Source: Streptomyces sp. MNU76 (lineage in GTDB: Bacteria > Actinomycetota > Actinomycetes > Streptomycetales > Streptomycetaceae). Taken from it: a DNA stretch of 64,000 bases. The DNA lies in NCBI RefSeq assembly GCF_020982545.1, contig NZ_JAJKLK010000030.1:186001-250000 (forward strand), given 5' to 3'. The notes under the pieces are model-generated. The model ran no database searches. It was not told the DNA's origin and saw only the letters and a program-made list of their open reading frames with translations. Position 1 is the stretch's first letter, and every line of letters begins with the position of its first letter. This document shows positions 19,982-28,930 of this stretch, piece by piece. The position numbers and the translations under genes were made by a program.

Positions 19982-20890
19982 ATGTCTGATGCCGTCCCGG
20001 TACAGGACCGGCCCGTCATCGTCGGCGTCGACGACGGCCCGGACCAAGAGGAGCTCGTACGCTTCGCGGCATGGCAGGCGGCCTTCCGGACAGGTCGACT
20101 CCACGTCGCCCATGCCATCCGTTTCCCGCTGCCGGGCGGCTCTGCGACGGACAGCCGGGAGAAGGACGCGGCGGTCCAGGTGGGGGCACGGCTCGTGGAG
20201 CGATATGAAGACCTCGCGCGTTCCGAGTTCCCCGGCCTGACCGTGGCGGGCGAGCTTCCTGTGGGGCACGCCGCAGCCGTACTGATCGAGCGTTCTGCGG
20301 ATGCCGACGTGCTCGTGATCGGCCACCGGGGCAGCGGTGGGTTCCCGCGGCTGCCGCTCGGCTCGGTCAGCTGGGAGGTCGCCACGCATGCGGACTGCCC
20401 AGTGAATGTGATCCGCCCAGGAGACACCAGTGGCCCCCCGGGCAACCGTGTAGTGGTCGGAGTGGACCCTGCCGATGGTGTGCTGAAGCCCCTGGATTTC
20501 GCGTATCGGGAAGCTGACCTGCTGGGCGCGCACCTGGCGGTGGTCTACAGTGCCGAGCCTATGGCGGTGGGGCCCTACCGGCCCGATGGGAATGGTGCCT
20601 TCGGATTTCGAGGTGTTGGAGCAAGGGCCGCGGTTCTTCCTCGAAAAGGAGTTGGCCGAGCGGCGTGCGCAGTACCCGTCGGTGCGGGCGGATCTGCGTA
20701 TGGAACGCATGAGGCCGGCGGCGATTCTCGCGGAAGCCGCCCGCAACGCTGCCCTGCTGGTGGTGGGATCTCGTGGCCGATCGGGGCTGAAGAGGCTGCT
20801 TCTCGGGTCGGTCAGCGCCGAGGTACCGCACACAGCCGAGTGCCCTGTGGCCGTCGTCCCCGGGCGAGATGGCGACTGGACACTCCGTAA
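19982..20890 (+). pseudogene. universal stress protein (two USP domains), frameshifted
   Basis: Starts at ATG 19982 behind GGAGG. First USP domain: PVIVGVDDGPDQEELVRFAAWQA through the nucleotide-binding loop VIGHRGSGGFPRLPLGSVSWEVATHADCPVNVI. The second begins NRVVVGVDPADGV. Near 20600 the frame shifts: the rest of domain two (SDFEVLEQGPRFFLEKELAERR through VVGSRGRSGLKRLLLGSVSAEV) is in the next frame. Tandem USPs bind ATP and support stress survival. Loss of the frame may be real decay or an indel error. Precedes the GH15 gene. Confidence 0.75.
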
Positions 20891-20925
20891 GCCACTCATC
20901 ACGTTCGGCCGGAAGGCGAAGCTGC

Positions 20926-22779
20926 ATGGGTCAGGGCAACAGTGGGGTGAGGCATGTGCAAGAACGCGATCGCTACCTTCCGATAGCGGAGCATGGGTTG
21001 CTCGGGGACGGTCGTGGGTCAGCCCTGGTGGGGCGGGATGGCGCTGTCGGGTTCATGTGCGTGCCTCGCTTCGACTCCCCGCCCCTTTTTTGTGGACTGC
21101 TGGACACCGACCGCGGCGGGCGATTCCTGATTGCCCCGCAGGACCTGCGCGCCAGCCGCCAGTGGTACATCGACGACACCGCTCTGCTCGTCACGCAGAT
21201 GGCGAGCACCACAGGGACGATTGAGGTCACCGACGCGTTCCTGCTTCGGCCGGATTCCCTTCTGGAAGAAGACACACCTGCCGGGGCGGGAGCCTTGGCG
21301 CGACACGTGCGTGTGGTTGCAGGCAGCGTCGACCTGCGCGTACTCCTTCGACCGCGCGGTGATGCCCGCACCGAGCAGCGTGACGACGGCTGGCACCTCA
21401 TGTGCCCCGGGCAGGGGCTCTCTCTCCACCTTGCATCATCGCGCCCCCTGCCCGCCCTCGACTGCACTGCGCCCATGCACGCGGGGGAGGAGCTGGCACT
21501 GACCCTGAGCTGGGACGAACCTCTTCGGTCCTCGGACGAGGCTGTCAGCAGAGCGCTGGAGGACACCGCCCGTGCATGGCGGCGCTGGTCGGCCCAGGTG
21601 ATACGCGACGTCCCCCAGGCCGACCTCGTGCGACGCTCAGCGATCACGCTGAAATTGCTGGACCACATCGAAAACGGCGCCATGGTCGCGGCCCCCACCT
21701 CGTCCCTGCCCGAGCTCGTCGGGGGCTCAAGGAACTGGGACTACCGCTATACCTGGATACGAGACGCCGCCTACGCCGTCTTCGCCCTGCGGCGTATCGG
21801 ACTGCCCATGGAAGCCGGCGGCTTCCTGCACTGGGCACTCGCCACCGCCCCATGGAGCGACCGGCCACGGGTTCTTTACGACGTCGACGGCCGCCCGCCT
21901 CAGCCGGAGACAGCCGACAAGGAATTGGAGGGCTACCGCAAGTCGGCTCCAGTGCGCTGGGGAAACGCCGCCGCCGACCAGATCCAGCATGACGTGTACG
22001 GGGAGATACTTGACTGCGCCTTCCAGTGGGCGGCAACAGGCGGTCGGCTCGACGACAGCCTGTGGAAGCGCCTTACGGTGCTGGTGGAACAAGCCCGTCG
22101 AGCCTGGAGCACCCCCGATCGCGGCATCTGGGAGGTACGCACCCCAGGCCGCCCGTACACCTATTCGGCCGCGATGTGCCAGGTCGCCCTGGACCGGGCC
22201 GCCCGGCTCGCCCACCGGCTGAACCTGCCCGGTGACCCTGTTGCCTGGGCCAAGGAAGCACAGCGGCTGACCGACCACATCCTGCGAGAAGCATGGGACG
22301 AGGACACCGGCGCACTCACCGAGCACCTGGGCACCGGCGGCGGTCTGGACGCCTCACTACTGGCTCTGCCGCTACGACGCGTCGTACCCGCGGATCACCC
22401 CCGCATGGTCGCCACCACGGACGCGATAGCAAGTCGGCTCGACGCCGGCGGGGGCCTTCTTTACCGTTACCTTCCCCAGCAGTCACCGGACGGACTGGAT
22501 CAGCCCGAGGGCGCTTTCGTCCTGTGCAGCTTCTGGCTCGTGGACAACCTGGCAGGACAGGGCCGCATCGACGAAGCCGCAGACCTCTTCGAACGGCTCT
22601 GCTCATACACCAGCCCTTTGGGTCTCCTCCCCGAGCAGATGGATCCCGGGACAGGAGCGTTCCTGGGCAACTTTCCCCAGGCTCTCAGCCACGTCGGGCT
22701 CATATCCAGCGCCGTCGTGCTCGGCAGGGTTCAGCGTGGGATCCAGCCGGAACTGTCCACCCAAGCATGGTTCTCCTGA
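20926..22779 (+). CDS. GH15 family glucanase (trehalase/glucoamylase-like)
   Basis: About 617 aa. An N-terminal beta-sandwich (YLPIAEHGLLGDGRGSALVGRDGAVGFMCVPRFDSPPLF) precedes an (alpha/alpha)6 barrel with the GH15 marker NWDYRYTWIRDAAYA (about residue 270) and the catalytic-base region QPEGAFVLCSFWLVDNL (about residue 525). Actinobacterial proteins of this form include trehalases that make glucose, and glucoamylases; the substrate cannot be set from sequence. No signal peptide, so cytoplasmic. Start ATG 20926 (MGQGNSG) is preferred. A fragment of a related gene lies at 14495-14700. Confidence 0.85.
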   Translation: MGQGNSGVRHVQERDRYLPIAEHGLLGDGRGSALVGRDGAVGFMCVPRFDSPPLFCGLLDTDRGGRFLIAPQDLRASRQWYIDDTALLVTQMASTTGTIEVTDAFLLRPDSLLEEDTPAGAGALARHVRVVAGSVDLRVLLRPRGDARTEQRDDGWHLMCPGQGLSLHLASSRPLPALDCTAPMHAGEELALTLSWDEPLRSSDEAVSRALEDTARAWRRWSAQVIRDVPQADLVRRSAITLKLLDHIENGAMVAAPTSSLPELVGGSRNWDYRYTWIRDAAYAVFALRRIGLPMEAGGFLHWALATAPWSDRPRVLYDVDGRPPQPETADKELEGYRKSAPVRWGNAAADQIQHDVYGEILDCAFQWAATGGRLDDSLWKRLTVLVEQARRAWSTPDRGIWEVRTPGRPYTYSAAMCQVALDRAARLAHRLNLPGDPVAWAKEAQRLTDHILREAWDEDTGALTEHLGTGGGLDASLLALPLRRVVPADHPRMVATTDAIASRLDAGGGLLYRYLPQQSPDGLDQPEGAFVLCSFWLVDNLAGQGRIDEAADLFERLCSYTSPLGLLPEQMDPGTGAFLGNFPQALSHVGLISSAVVLGRVQRGIQPELSTQAWFS

Positions 22780-22855
22780 CACGCCCCCGCCTCATGAGAG
22801 GGACGAGATTGGCGATGTGGCTGGGGCGGGGAGGGAATCAGGGGTGGCGCGCTCG

Positions 22856-23719
22856 GGCGCTGTCACGTTGGCTGACGGGGTGAGATGATCTTCTTCGTGA
22901 TCGTGGTGGAGGGGGATGGTCCTTGGCGAGCACGTCGCCGTCGTACAAGGGGCACCGCTACCCGGTCGAGGTGATCTCCCACTGTGTGTGGCTGTACTTC
23001 CGTTTCCCGCTGTCATTCCGTGAGGTGGAGGAGCTGATGCTCCAGCGCGGCGTGATCGTCTCCTATGAGACGGTCCGGCGGTGGTGCCGGAAGTTCGGGC
23101 AAGCCTACGCCGACGGACTGCGTCGCCGCCGACCCCAGCCCGGGGACAAATGGCATCTGGACGAGGTGTTCATCAAGGTCAACGGGGAGCGGAAGTACCT
23201 GTGGCGGGCCGTCGACCAGGACGGCAACGTGCTCGACATTCTCGTGCAGAACCGCCGGGACAAGGCCGCGGCCCGGCGCTTCCTGCGCCGTCTGATGAAG
23301 AAGACGAGCGCAGTGCCGAGGGTGATCGTCACGGACAAGCTCCGCTCCTACGACGCCGCCCACCGCGAGGTCATGCCCTCGGTCGAGCACCGTTCCCATA
23401 AGGGCCTGAACAACCGGGCCGAGAACAGCCATCAGCCCACCCGGCAGCGTGAACGCGCGATGAAGGGCTTCCGCAGTACCGGTGGAGCCCAGCAGTTTCT
23501 CTCCGCGTTCAGCGGTATCTCGCCCCATTTCCTGCCCCGCCGCCATCTGATGACCGCCTACGAATATCGAGCAGAGATGGCCGTCCGCTTCGTGATCTGG
23601 AGCCAGATCACTGGTGCTGCCGGCCGGCCCACTCCGGCCTGAACATAGGCCTGGACCGCAAGCCCACCGCGCCCCGACGCACCGTCAGACGCTTACACAC
23701 CCAACAACGTGACAGCGCC
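22856..23719 (+). mobile_element. IS6-family insertion sequence, copy B
   Basis: 864 bp with the same 15-bp terminal inverted repeats as copy A (GGCGCTGTCACGTTG at 22856-22870, its complement ending at 23719). The flanking octamers (CGCGCTCG and GTCCCGCC) do not match. In opposite orientation to copy A. The transposases differ at scattered positions, so the copies are not a recent duplication. Confidence 0.85.
22923..23642 (+). CDS. IS6-family transposase
   Basis: 239 aa, intact. Triad Asp in KWHLDEVFIKVNG, Asp in VIVTDKLRSY and Glu in NNRAENSHQPTRQRE. TTG start at 22923 has GGAGGGGG seven bases upstream, matching copy A. The proteins align over full length, with differences concentrated in the N-terminal ten residues and the C terminus. 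Confidence 0.88.
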   Translation: MASTSPSYKGHRYPVEVISHCVWLYFRFPLSFREVEELMLQRGVIVSYETVRRWCRKFGQAYADGLRRRRPQPGDKWHLDEVFIKVNGERKYLWRAVDQDGNVLDILVQNRRDKAAARRFLRRLMKKTSAVPRVIVTDKLRSYDAAHREVMPSVEHRSHKGLNNRAENSHQPTRQRERAMKGFRSTGGAQQFLSAFSGISPHFLPRRHLMTAYEYRAEMAVRFVIWSQITGAAGRPTPA

Positions 23720-23721
23720 GT

Positions 23722-24129
23722 CCCGCCGCGTGTTGGTGCACTTCTCTTCTGCCGAGGGCTGGCTGGGCCGAGAGCGAGGGCCTGGCCGCGGCGGTGCCGT
23801 TCACGGTGGCCATCGGCAAGCGGATGGTGCAGGGCCGTCTGGTGGAGACCCGGCACAACCGGGCCCGGCTGCGGCGGCCGAAGCCGCACGTGAAGGTGCA
23901 GTACCTGGAGTCCGACTTCGCCGATCTGTTCCGCTACGGTCTGGCCGGACTGAGCCCCGGATGGGCTGGAGGACGCGTCCGCAGAATGCAGCACCAGCTC
24001 GCCCTCTCCGCGCTGGCAGCCCAGGACGACGAGTTCCAGCGGCTCCGGCGCCAGCTGAACCCGGCCCTTCTCCCCGAACAGCATCAGGGGAACGACGTCT
24101 TCGATGTCGTTCCCCTGCGTCGGCCGTGA
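23722..24129 (+). CDS. uncharacterised protein, 5' end cut by IS6 copy B
   Basis: The frame is open from the right end of the IS to a stop at 24127-24129 and has the GC bias of a coding sequence. Visible sequence includes VPFTVAIGKRMVQGRLVETRHNRARLRRPKPHVKVQYLESDFADLF and ends in an amphipathic stretch (FQRLRRQLNPALLPEQHQGNDVFDVVPLRR). No domain is recognised. As no start with a ribosome site is seen, this is most likely the C-terminal part of a gene whose 5' end was displaced by the IS6 element. Confidence 0.35.
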   Translation, partial: PAACWCTSLLPRAGWAESEGLAAAVPFTVAIGKRMVQGRLVETRHNRARLRRPKPHVKVQYLESDFADLFRYGLAGLSPGWAGGRVRRMQHQLALSALAAQDDEFQRLRRQLNPALLPEQHQGNDVFDVVPLRRP

Positions 24130-24200
24130 GCTTCGTTCACCCGCCGGAGCGGACCTCAACTGGCCACCCAACCGAGACACTCCTGCCACGGCCTACGTCG

Positions 24201-24434
24201 TCACTCAGACCGCAGTCCATCGGCACTGACGGCCCTAACGCCCTTGATCTTCCGGGTGATGGCTACGGCCGTGGCCTTCTGGGCGTCCGTGAACACCGTG
24301 GTGCTGGAGAGGCTGACCACACCCTGGTGCGTCTCGACCTTGATGTCCGAACCGGGGATGCCTTGTTCGGTCACCAAGTCGGCCTTCACCTTGGTCGTGA
24401 TCCAGGTGTCGCTGACGTCTGTCATCTCTGTCAC
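24201..24434 (-). CDS. BON-domain protein
   Basis: 77 aa, essentially one BON domain: DTWITTKVKADLVTEQGIPGSDIKVETHQGVVSLSSTTVFTDAQKATAVAITRKIKGVRAVSADGL. No signal peptide, unlike OsmY. BON domains bind phospholipid surfaces or act in osmotic stress; the exact role is unknown. Isolated gene, reading toward the stress island. Confidence 0.82.
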   Translation of the reverse strand: MTEMTDVSDTWITTKVKADLVTEQGIPGSDIKVETHQGVVSLSSTTVFTDAQKATAVAITRKIKGVRAVSADGLRSE

Positions 24435-25266
24435 GGCTTACTCCTCGTCGCACAGACGAACCTTTACGGCAAGTGATCATGTCACAGCATTCAGTCACTA
24501 GGCCGTCTGAATCCATGATCCTCTCAGAGGCGCAGTGAACAGTCCCCCGCCTCTCCTTCGGCACGCGCAGCGTCTGCCTGTGCGACACAACGCAGGGCGA
24601 CCACGCCCTCTGCAGCGATAACCCATGCTCCGCACCGCACCGGTGCGCCCGCCGTCGGCCGACCCTTTATCCGGGTGCGGCCGGGCGCGCGACCCCCTTG
24701 TCCGGCTCCGCTACACCCCCTTGTCCGGCTCTGCTACCGCGACGTTTCTCCTAATCCAGGGTGTAGGCGGTTCGGTCTGGTCCCCACAAGGGGCCGACAG
24801 GCGGCCTTTCAACGGACGGCGGAACGCCTTCGGCCCTCTTGGTCCTGGAGACCCGCTCCGAGACTGGTGCCGCTGTCCGCCCCGGTGGTTCCGTGGCGGT
24901 GACGTGGGCGTCGGGCAACGCCTGTTGCCAGCCTGGCCCCAGAGGCCTTCGCATAGAGCGGCGAGACCCGGCGCCTTCGCCATCGCCACGGAACCCGCCA
25001 CCGTCCGTGCCTCGCGGTGATGACGCGGGCACCGGGCTGATGCCTCCGTTTCCCCGGGCCCTTCGAGGCCTCTGTCAAGAGCGGCACAGCCCGGTGTCTC
25101 CGTGACCACCGCGAAACTCACGGCGACCGGCCGGACGTTGACTGTCACGGCGCGAGCCCGCTCCAGGGTCGACCTCTTGCTTCCATCCACGAGCCCGTGA
25201 GCTCTGCGAAAGACCGAGCCCCTGGGGTGCGCTGGTGTCGTGAACGGCTACTGAGATGGCGGACCT
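24435..25266. other. intergenic region, no gene seen
   Basis: About 830 bases. Open frames are short and low-complexity. A partly repeated phrase (CCCCTTGTCCGGCTC) occurs near 24696-24730. No IS end, hairpin or known motif was recognised. It may include the left flank of the IS110 element at 25345. Confidence 0.35.
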
Positions 25267-25344
25267 GTGAGTCCTGGGATTAGGGCGCCGCGTGACCCGC
25301 ATGTGCTCGTGACCTGCACAAACGATCGGATCCAGGAGGACAGC

Positions 25345-26573
25345 TTGAACGTGTTCTGCGGCATCGACTGGGCGGAGCGCCACCATGACGTCGCCTTCGT
25401 CGACGACACCGGCACCCAGCTCGCCAAAGCCCGTATCAGCGACGACGCAGCCGGCTACCACAAGCTCCTGGACCTCCTGGCCGAACACGGCGACAGCCCA
25501 GAGAACCCGATACCCATCGCCATCGAGACCAGCCACGGCCTGCTCGTCGCCGTCCTGCGCACCGGCAGCCGCGAGGTCTTCGCGATCAACCCGCTGGCCG
25601 CCTCCCGCTACCGGGACCGCCACGGCGTCAGCCGCAAGAAGTCCGACCCCGGCGACGCCCTCGTCCTGGCGAACATCCTGCGCACCGACCGGCACGCGCA
25701 CCGGCCGCTGCCCGCCGACAGCGAACTCGCCCAGGCCATCGCGGTACTGGCGCGCGCTCAGCAGGACGCGGTCTGGAGCCGCCAGCAGGTCGCCAACCAG
25801 GTCCGCTCCCTCCTGCGCGAGTAATCCCCGCCGCCCTGCACGCCTTCCAGGGCAAGGAAGGCGGCCTGACCAGGGCAGACGCCCGAGTGATCCTCACTCT
25901 GGCCCCGACCCCGGCGAAGGCTGCCCGGCTGACCCTCGCCCAGCTCCGGGCCGCCCTCAAACGCAGCGGACGCACCCGGTCCTTCGACACCGAGGCCGAA
26001 CGCCTGCGCAGCGTCTTCCGTGCCGAGTACGCCCACCACCTCCCAGCCGTCGAGAACGCCTTCGGCCAGCAACTGCTGGCCCTGCTCAAGCAGCTGGACG
26101 CCACCTGCCAGGCCGCAGACGACCTCGCCACGGCCACCGAAGCTGCCTTCCATCAGCACGCCGACAGCGAGATCCTGCTCAGTTTCCCCGGCCTCGGTCC
26201 CCAGCTCGCAGCCCGCGTCCTCGCCGAGATCGGCGACGATCGGACCCGCTTCGCCGACGCCAGAGCACTTAAGTCCTACGCCGGCTCCGCCCCCATCACC
26301 CGCGCCTCCGGCAAGAAACGCTTCGTCGGCCGCCGCTTCGTCAAGAACAACCGGCTCATGCACGCCAGCTTCCTCTGGGCCTTCTCAGCCCTCCAGGCCT
26401 CACCCGGCGCCAACACCCACTACCGGCGCCGACGCGAGCACGGAGACTGGCACAACGCCGCCCAGCGCCACCTGCTCAACCGCTTCCTCGGCCAGCTCCA
26501 CCACTGCCTCCAGACCCAGCAGCCGTTCGACGAACAACGTGCCTTCGCGCCACTCCCTTCAGCACCAGCATGA
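25345..26573 (+). pseudogene. IS110-family transposase, frameshifted
   Basis: TTG start at 25345 with AGGAGG upstream. The RuvC-like DEDD part is visible: FCGIDWAERHHDVAF, IAIETSHGLLVAVL and KKSDPGDALVLANIL. A TAA at 25822 follows VRSLLRE; one base later the frame resumes at PAALHAFQGKEGGLT and reaches the C-terminal transposase_20 domain (LLSFPGLGPQLAARVLAEIG, SYAGSAPITRASGKKRFVGRR). A single-base deletion accounts for it. Ends of the element were not found, as IS110 members lack clear inverted repeats. Confidence 0.82.
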
Positions 26574-26574
26574 T

Positions 26575-27597
26575 TCAGCCCAAGATGATCGGGTTACTGA
26601 GTGCTGCCATGCGGCCTTCCACATCGCGGACTTCAGTGCGAATGAAAACCGACTCCTGAGTGCTGGTGCGCCACGTCACAGTGCCCGATCCTGCGCCGGG
26701 CAATGACTGGCCGTACACCTTTCCCTGCTCGGTGTGGAAGCTGACGGTGCCGCGGGGGACGCCCTGTACGTCAACCCGCACCTCGGCAGGCTCATCGCCG
26801 ATCTTCAACCACTCACCGATCCCAGCACTGTGATCACCGGCAGAGACAGTGAAGGACAGCTCGATGGTGTCCGATGCGGCGATCCAGCTCTGGCCAGCGC
26901 GGATACCGGCGAGGACTGCGTCGACACTCAGCTCGTCAGCCAGCACGACGGTGTGCGGGCGGCCGATCTGGCCAGCCAGGTGGGTGTCACTGTTCCCTAC
27001 CGCGGGCCGCCACCGGCCCTGGTGGATGTCCGCAGCCAGACTGCGTCCCCATTCGGCCAGGGCGGCCTCGTTGTCCGCCTGCCATGGCACATCCGAACTC
27101 CACTGCCCGTTCCACACTTCGACCACGTCGAAGCCCTGATACGGGTACATGAACGTGCCCGAGGCATACGGAGCATGCGGATGAGCCGCCGCACAAAGCC
27201 CGCCGACTCGGTGGACGTCGTCCAGGTACTGGTCGACCGCGTCATCCCTGACGCCATAGCGCCAGTCGAGCACCTGACCTGGGCGAATTCCCAGCGCGAG
27301 CCAGTGCCCGGTCCGCGTGGCGACCTCCTGGCCCAGGATCACCAGCAGATCGTTGCCGACATGCCGACTCCAGGCACCGTGCGTCTCGGCAGTGTTGTGC
27401 TCGGTGGTCGCGAGAAAATCGAGCCCCGCCGCACGAGCACCTGCCACCAGCTGCGCCGGCGTCAGCTCACCGCCGTTCGAGCACACCGAATGCACATGGC
27501 AGTCGCCCCGGTACCAGCCACGCCCCTGACCGGCCACCTGCGTGGGCGGGAACCGAGACACAGGGAGATCTCTTCCCACAGCGTCACCCATAGCCAT
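26575..27597 (-). CDS. PHP-domain metallohydrolase
   Basis: 340 aa. The PHP metal site starts with GDCHVHSVCSNGGELTP and continues with ATTEHNTAETHG, LGQEVATRTGHWLALG, AAHPHAP and VGNSDTHLAGQIGRPHT. This layout matches CehA/McbA-type phosphoesterases. A C-terminal beta domain (about 250-340) follows. No signal peptide. The reaction is probably hydrolysis of a phosphoester or carbamate; the substrate is unknown. Its stop lies two bases from the IS110 stop, convergent, so the IS110 element sits directly at its 3' end. Confidence 0.82.
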   Translation of the reverse strand: MAMGDAVGRDLPVSRFPPTQVAGQGRGWYRGDCHVHSVCSNGGELTPAQLVAGARAAGLDFLATTEHNTAETHGAWSRHVGNDLLVILGQEVATRTGHWLALGIRPGQVLDWRYGVRDDAVDQYLDDVHRVGGLCAAAHPHAPYASGTFMYPYQGFDVVEVWNGQWSSDVPWQADNEAALAEWGRSLAADIHQGRWRPAVGNSDTHLAGQIGRPHTVVLADELSVDAVLAGIRAGQSWIAASDTIELSFTVSAGDHSAGIGEWLKIGDEPAEVRVDVQGVPRGTVSFHTEQGKVYGQSLPGAGSGTVTWRTSTQESVFIRTEVRDVEGRMAALSNPIILG

Positions 27598-27739
27598 TCC
27601 AGCAGCCTAGTTCTCCCGGTGGACACCCTGGCGACGACTGCCGAGAGGGCAGCTTGACTTCTTGGCCCCCTGAGATGTCTTGGCAGCTCCCGCCACAGCC
27701 GCCGAAAGGGTCACGGACAAGGGGGTGTGTGATATAGGC

Positions 27740-28035
27740 ACCCGGCCGGGTTCCGGTGCGCACCAGGTGCGGTGCACGGTGAGGCTGGTGCGCGAGTGCG
27801 GTGCGGACGATGCGCACCATGAGCCGCACCGGTGCGCACCACCAGCCCGTGATGCGCGCAAAGGATGCACCCGGTGCGCACGGTGCGGCGCACCACCTGG
27901 GAGTGGCGCGCACCCGATGCGCGCGGCGCGGCGCACGGTGCGCATGGTGTGCCGCGCCGCCCGGCGGTGGGGCACATCATGCGCGCACCACCGCCGTCCC
28001 GGATGCGCTCTACGCGGTGGTCCGGCGCACCGGGT
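27740..28035. repeat. array of short GGTGCGCA-type palindromic repeats
   Basis: About 300 bases dense in TGCGCA and the 10-bp palindrome GGTGCGCACC (exact at 27755-27764 and 27831-27840), with variants GATGCGCACC, GGTGCGCACG, GATGCGCGC, GGTGCGCATG and CATGCGCGCACC on both strands. At least ten units occur with irregular spacing. The region is intergenic apart from the last 26 bases, which enter the 3' end of the next gene. The density is well above what GC content alone would be expected to give. Possible protein-binding array: iterons, a clt-like transfer site or a partition site. Confidence 0.6.
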
Positions 28036-28459
28036 GCGCTTCCATCGCCTGCTCCATCCCGACGGCCTCCAACTGGCGGAGCACGTCGGCGACGTCGCCG
28101 TGCTCCTCGGTGAGGATGTTCTCGGTGAAGCGGACGATGGTCTGGGCGATGCCCGGCGGGAAAGCCAGGCAGGCGCCGTCGCCGTGGCACAGGACCTCCA
28201 GGAGCAGTCGCCCGAGCGCCGCTGCCAGGAAGGAGTGCGCACACGGCTCCTCATCACGGTCGTCCACGGCGGTGATCGGGATGAAGATGCGCGCGGCTAC
28301 GTCCAGGAGCAGCCGGCGCATCTCTATGCCCGTGTCCTCGATGACTGCGCAGGCGGTGTCGATGTCCCCGGCCTGCATCGCCCGGATGTAGGCGAAGGCG
28401 CTGGCGATGTCGTCCGGTGCCATCGGAGCGAGCGGCGTGGTGACGGTGTTCTCGGGCAT
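28010..28459 (-). CDS. uncharacterised 149-aa protein
   Basis: Predicted all-helical, acidic and soluble: DDIASAFAYIRAMQAGDIDTACAVIED, LGRLLLEVLCHGDGACLAFPPGI, LTEEHGDVADVLRQLEAVGMEQAM. Codon-position bias supports coding. ATG 28459 follows GAGGAGC. No known domain is recognised. Lies between a replication-relaxation gene and the GGTGCGCA array into whose edge its 3' end runs. Confidence 0.55.
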   Translation of the reverse strand: MPENTVTTPLAPMAPDDIASAFAYIRAMQAGDIDTACAVIEDTGIEMRRLLLDVAARIFIPITAVDDRDEEPCAHSFLAAALGRLLLEVLCHGDGACLAFPPGIAQTIVRFTENILTEEHGDVADVLRQLEAVGMEQAMEAHPVRRTTA

Positions 28460-28468
28460 GACAGCTCC

Positions 28469-28786
28469 TCAGGTACGGGCCGCCCCGCTGATCGCGGCGA
28501 CCTTGGAACCGATGCTCTGATCGCGGCCCTGTGGACAGAGTCCGCGCACCGTCGGTGAGCGCCACCTTGTGGCTGTCGCGCCGCGCTTCTCCTTGACCTG
28601 GTCCGCTACGTGCGACATACCGCCCATTTTGATGGGGGAGAAATCTCCGTCCCGGCACGCTGCGCGAGGGCCGGGGAAAAGCCGCTCCCAGATCCGCAAC
28701 GGCATGGCACACGGCCAGACCACGCACGCGGTGATGCCCCCGGCCATGGCGGTGCCGATGGTGACCACCTCGTTCACGATCGTCAC
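28469..28786 (-). CDS. possible small membrane-associated protein
   Basis: From GTG 28786 the frame encodes about 105 residues: a hydrophobic N terminus (VVTIGTAMAGGITACVVWPCAMPLRIW) and a basic C terminus. It would end nine bases before the next gene on the same strand, which fits an operon. No domain, and ribosome-site evidence is weak. The rest of 28460-28930 holds no other gene that I can see. Confidence 0.25.
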   Translation of the reverse strand: MTIVNEVVTIGTAMAGGITACVVWPCAMPLRIWERLFPGPRAACRDGDFSPIKMGGMSHVADQVKEKRGATATRWRSPTVRGLCPQGRDQSIGSKVAAISGAART

Positions 28787-28930
28787 CGAGCTCTGTACCG
28801 CGCCCGCCTGATGATCACGGCTGGGTAAAGGCGTCCGATGGAATGTCACACGAGCATGATCATCCGGACCTTTATGAGGTGACAGCGGATCTCTGTCGGG
28901 AGAGCCGCGCACCTGATGAGGAGCTCCACC

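Noticed and set aside
2474..23719. A 21-kb composite element between the two IS6 copies
   Set aside because: The IS6 copies are diverged, inverted, and share no flanking duplication. There is no sign that the stress island moved with them.
24696..24730. Short tandem phrase CCCCTTGTCCGGCTC as a regulatory repeat
   Set aside because: Only two imperfect copies with no symmetry or nearby start.
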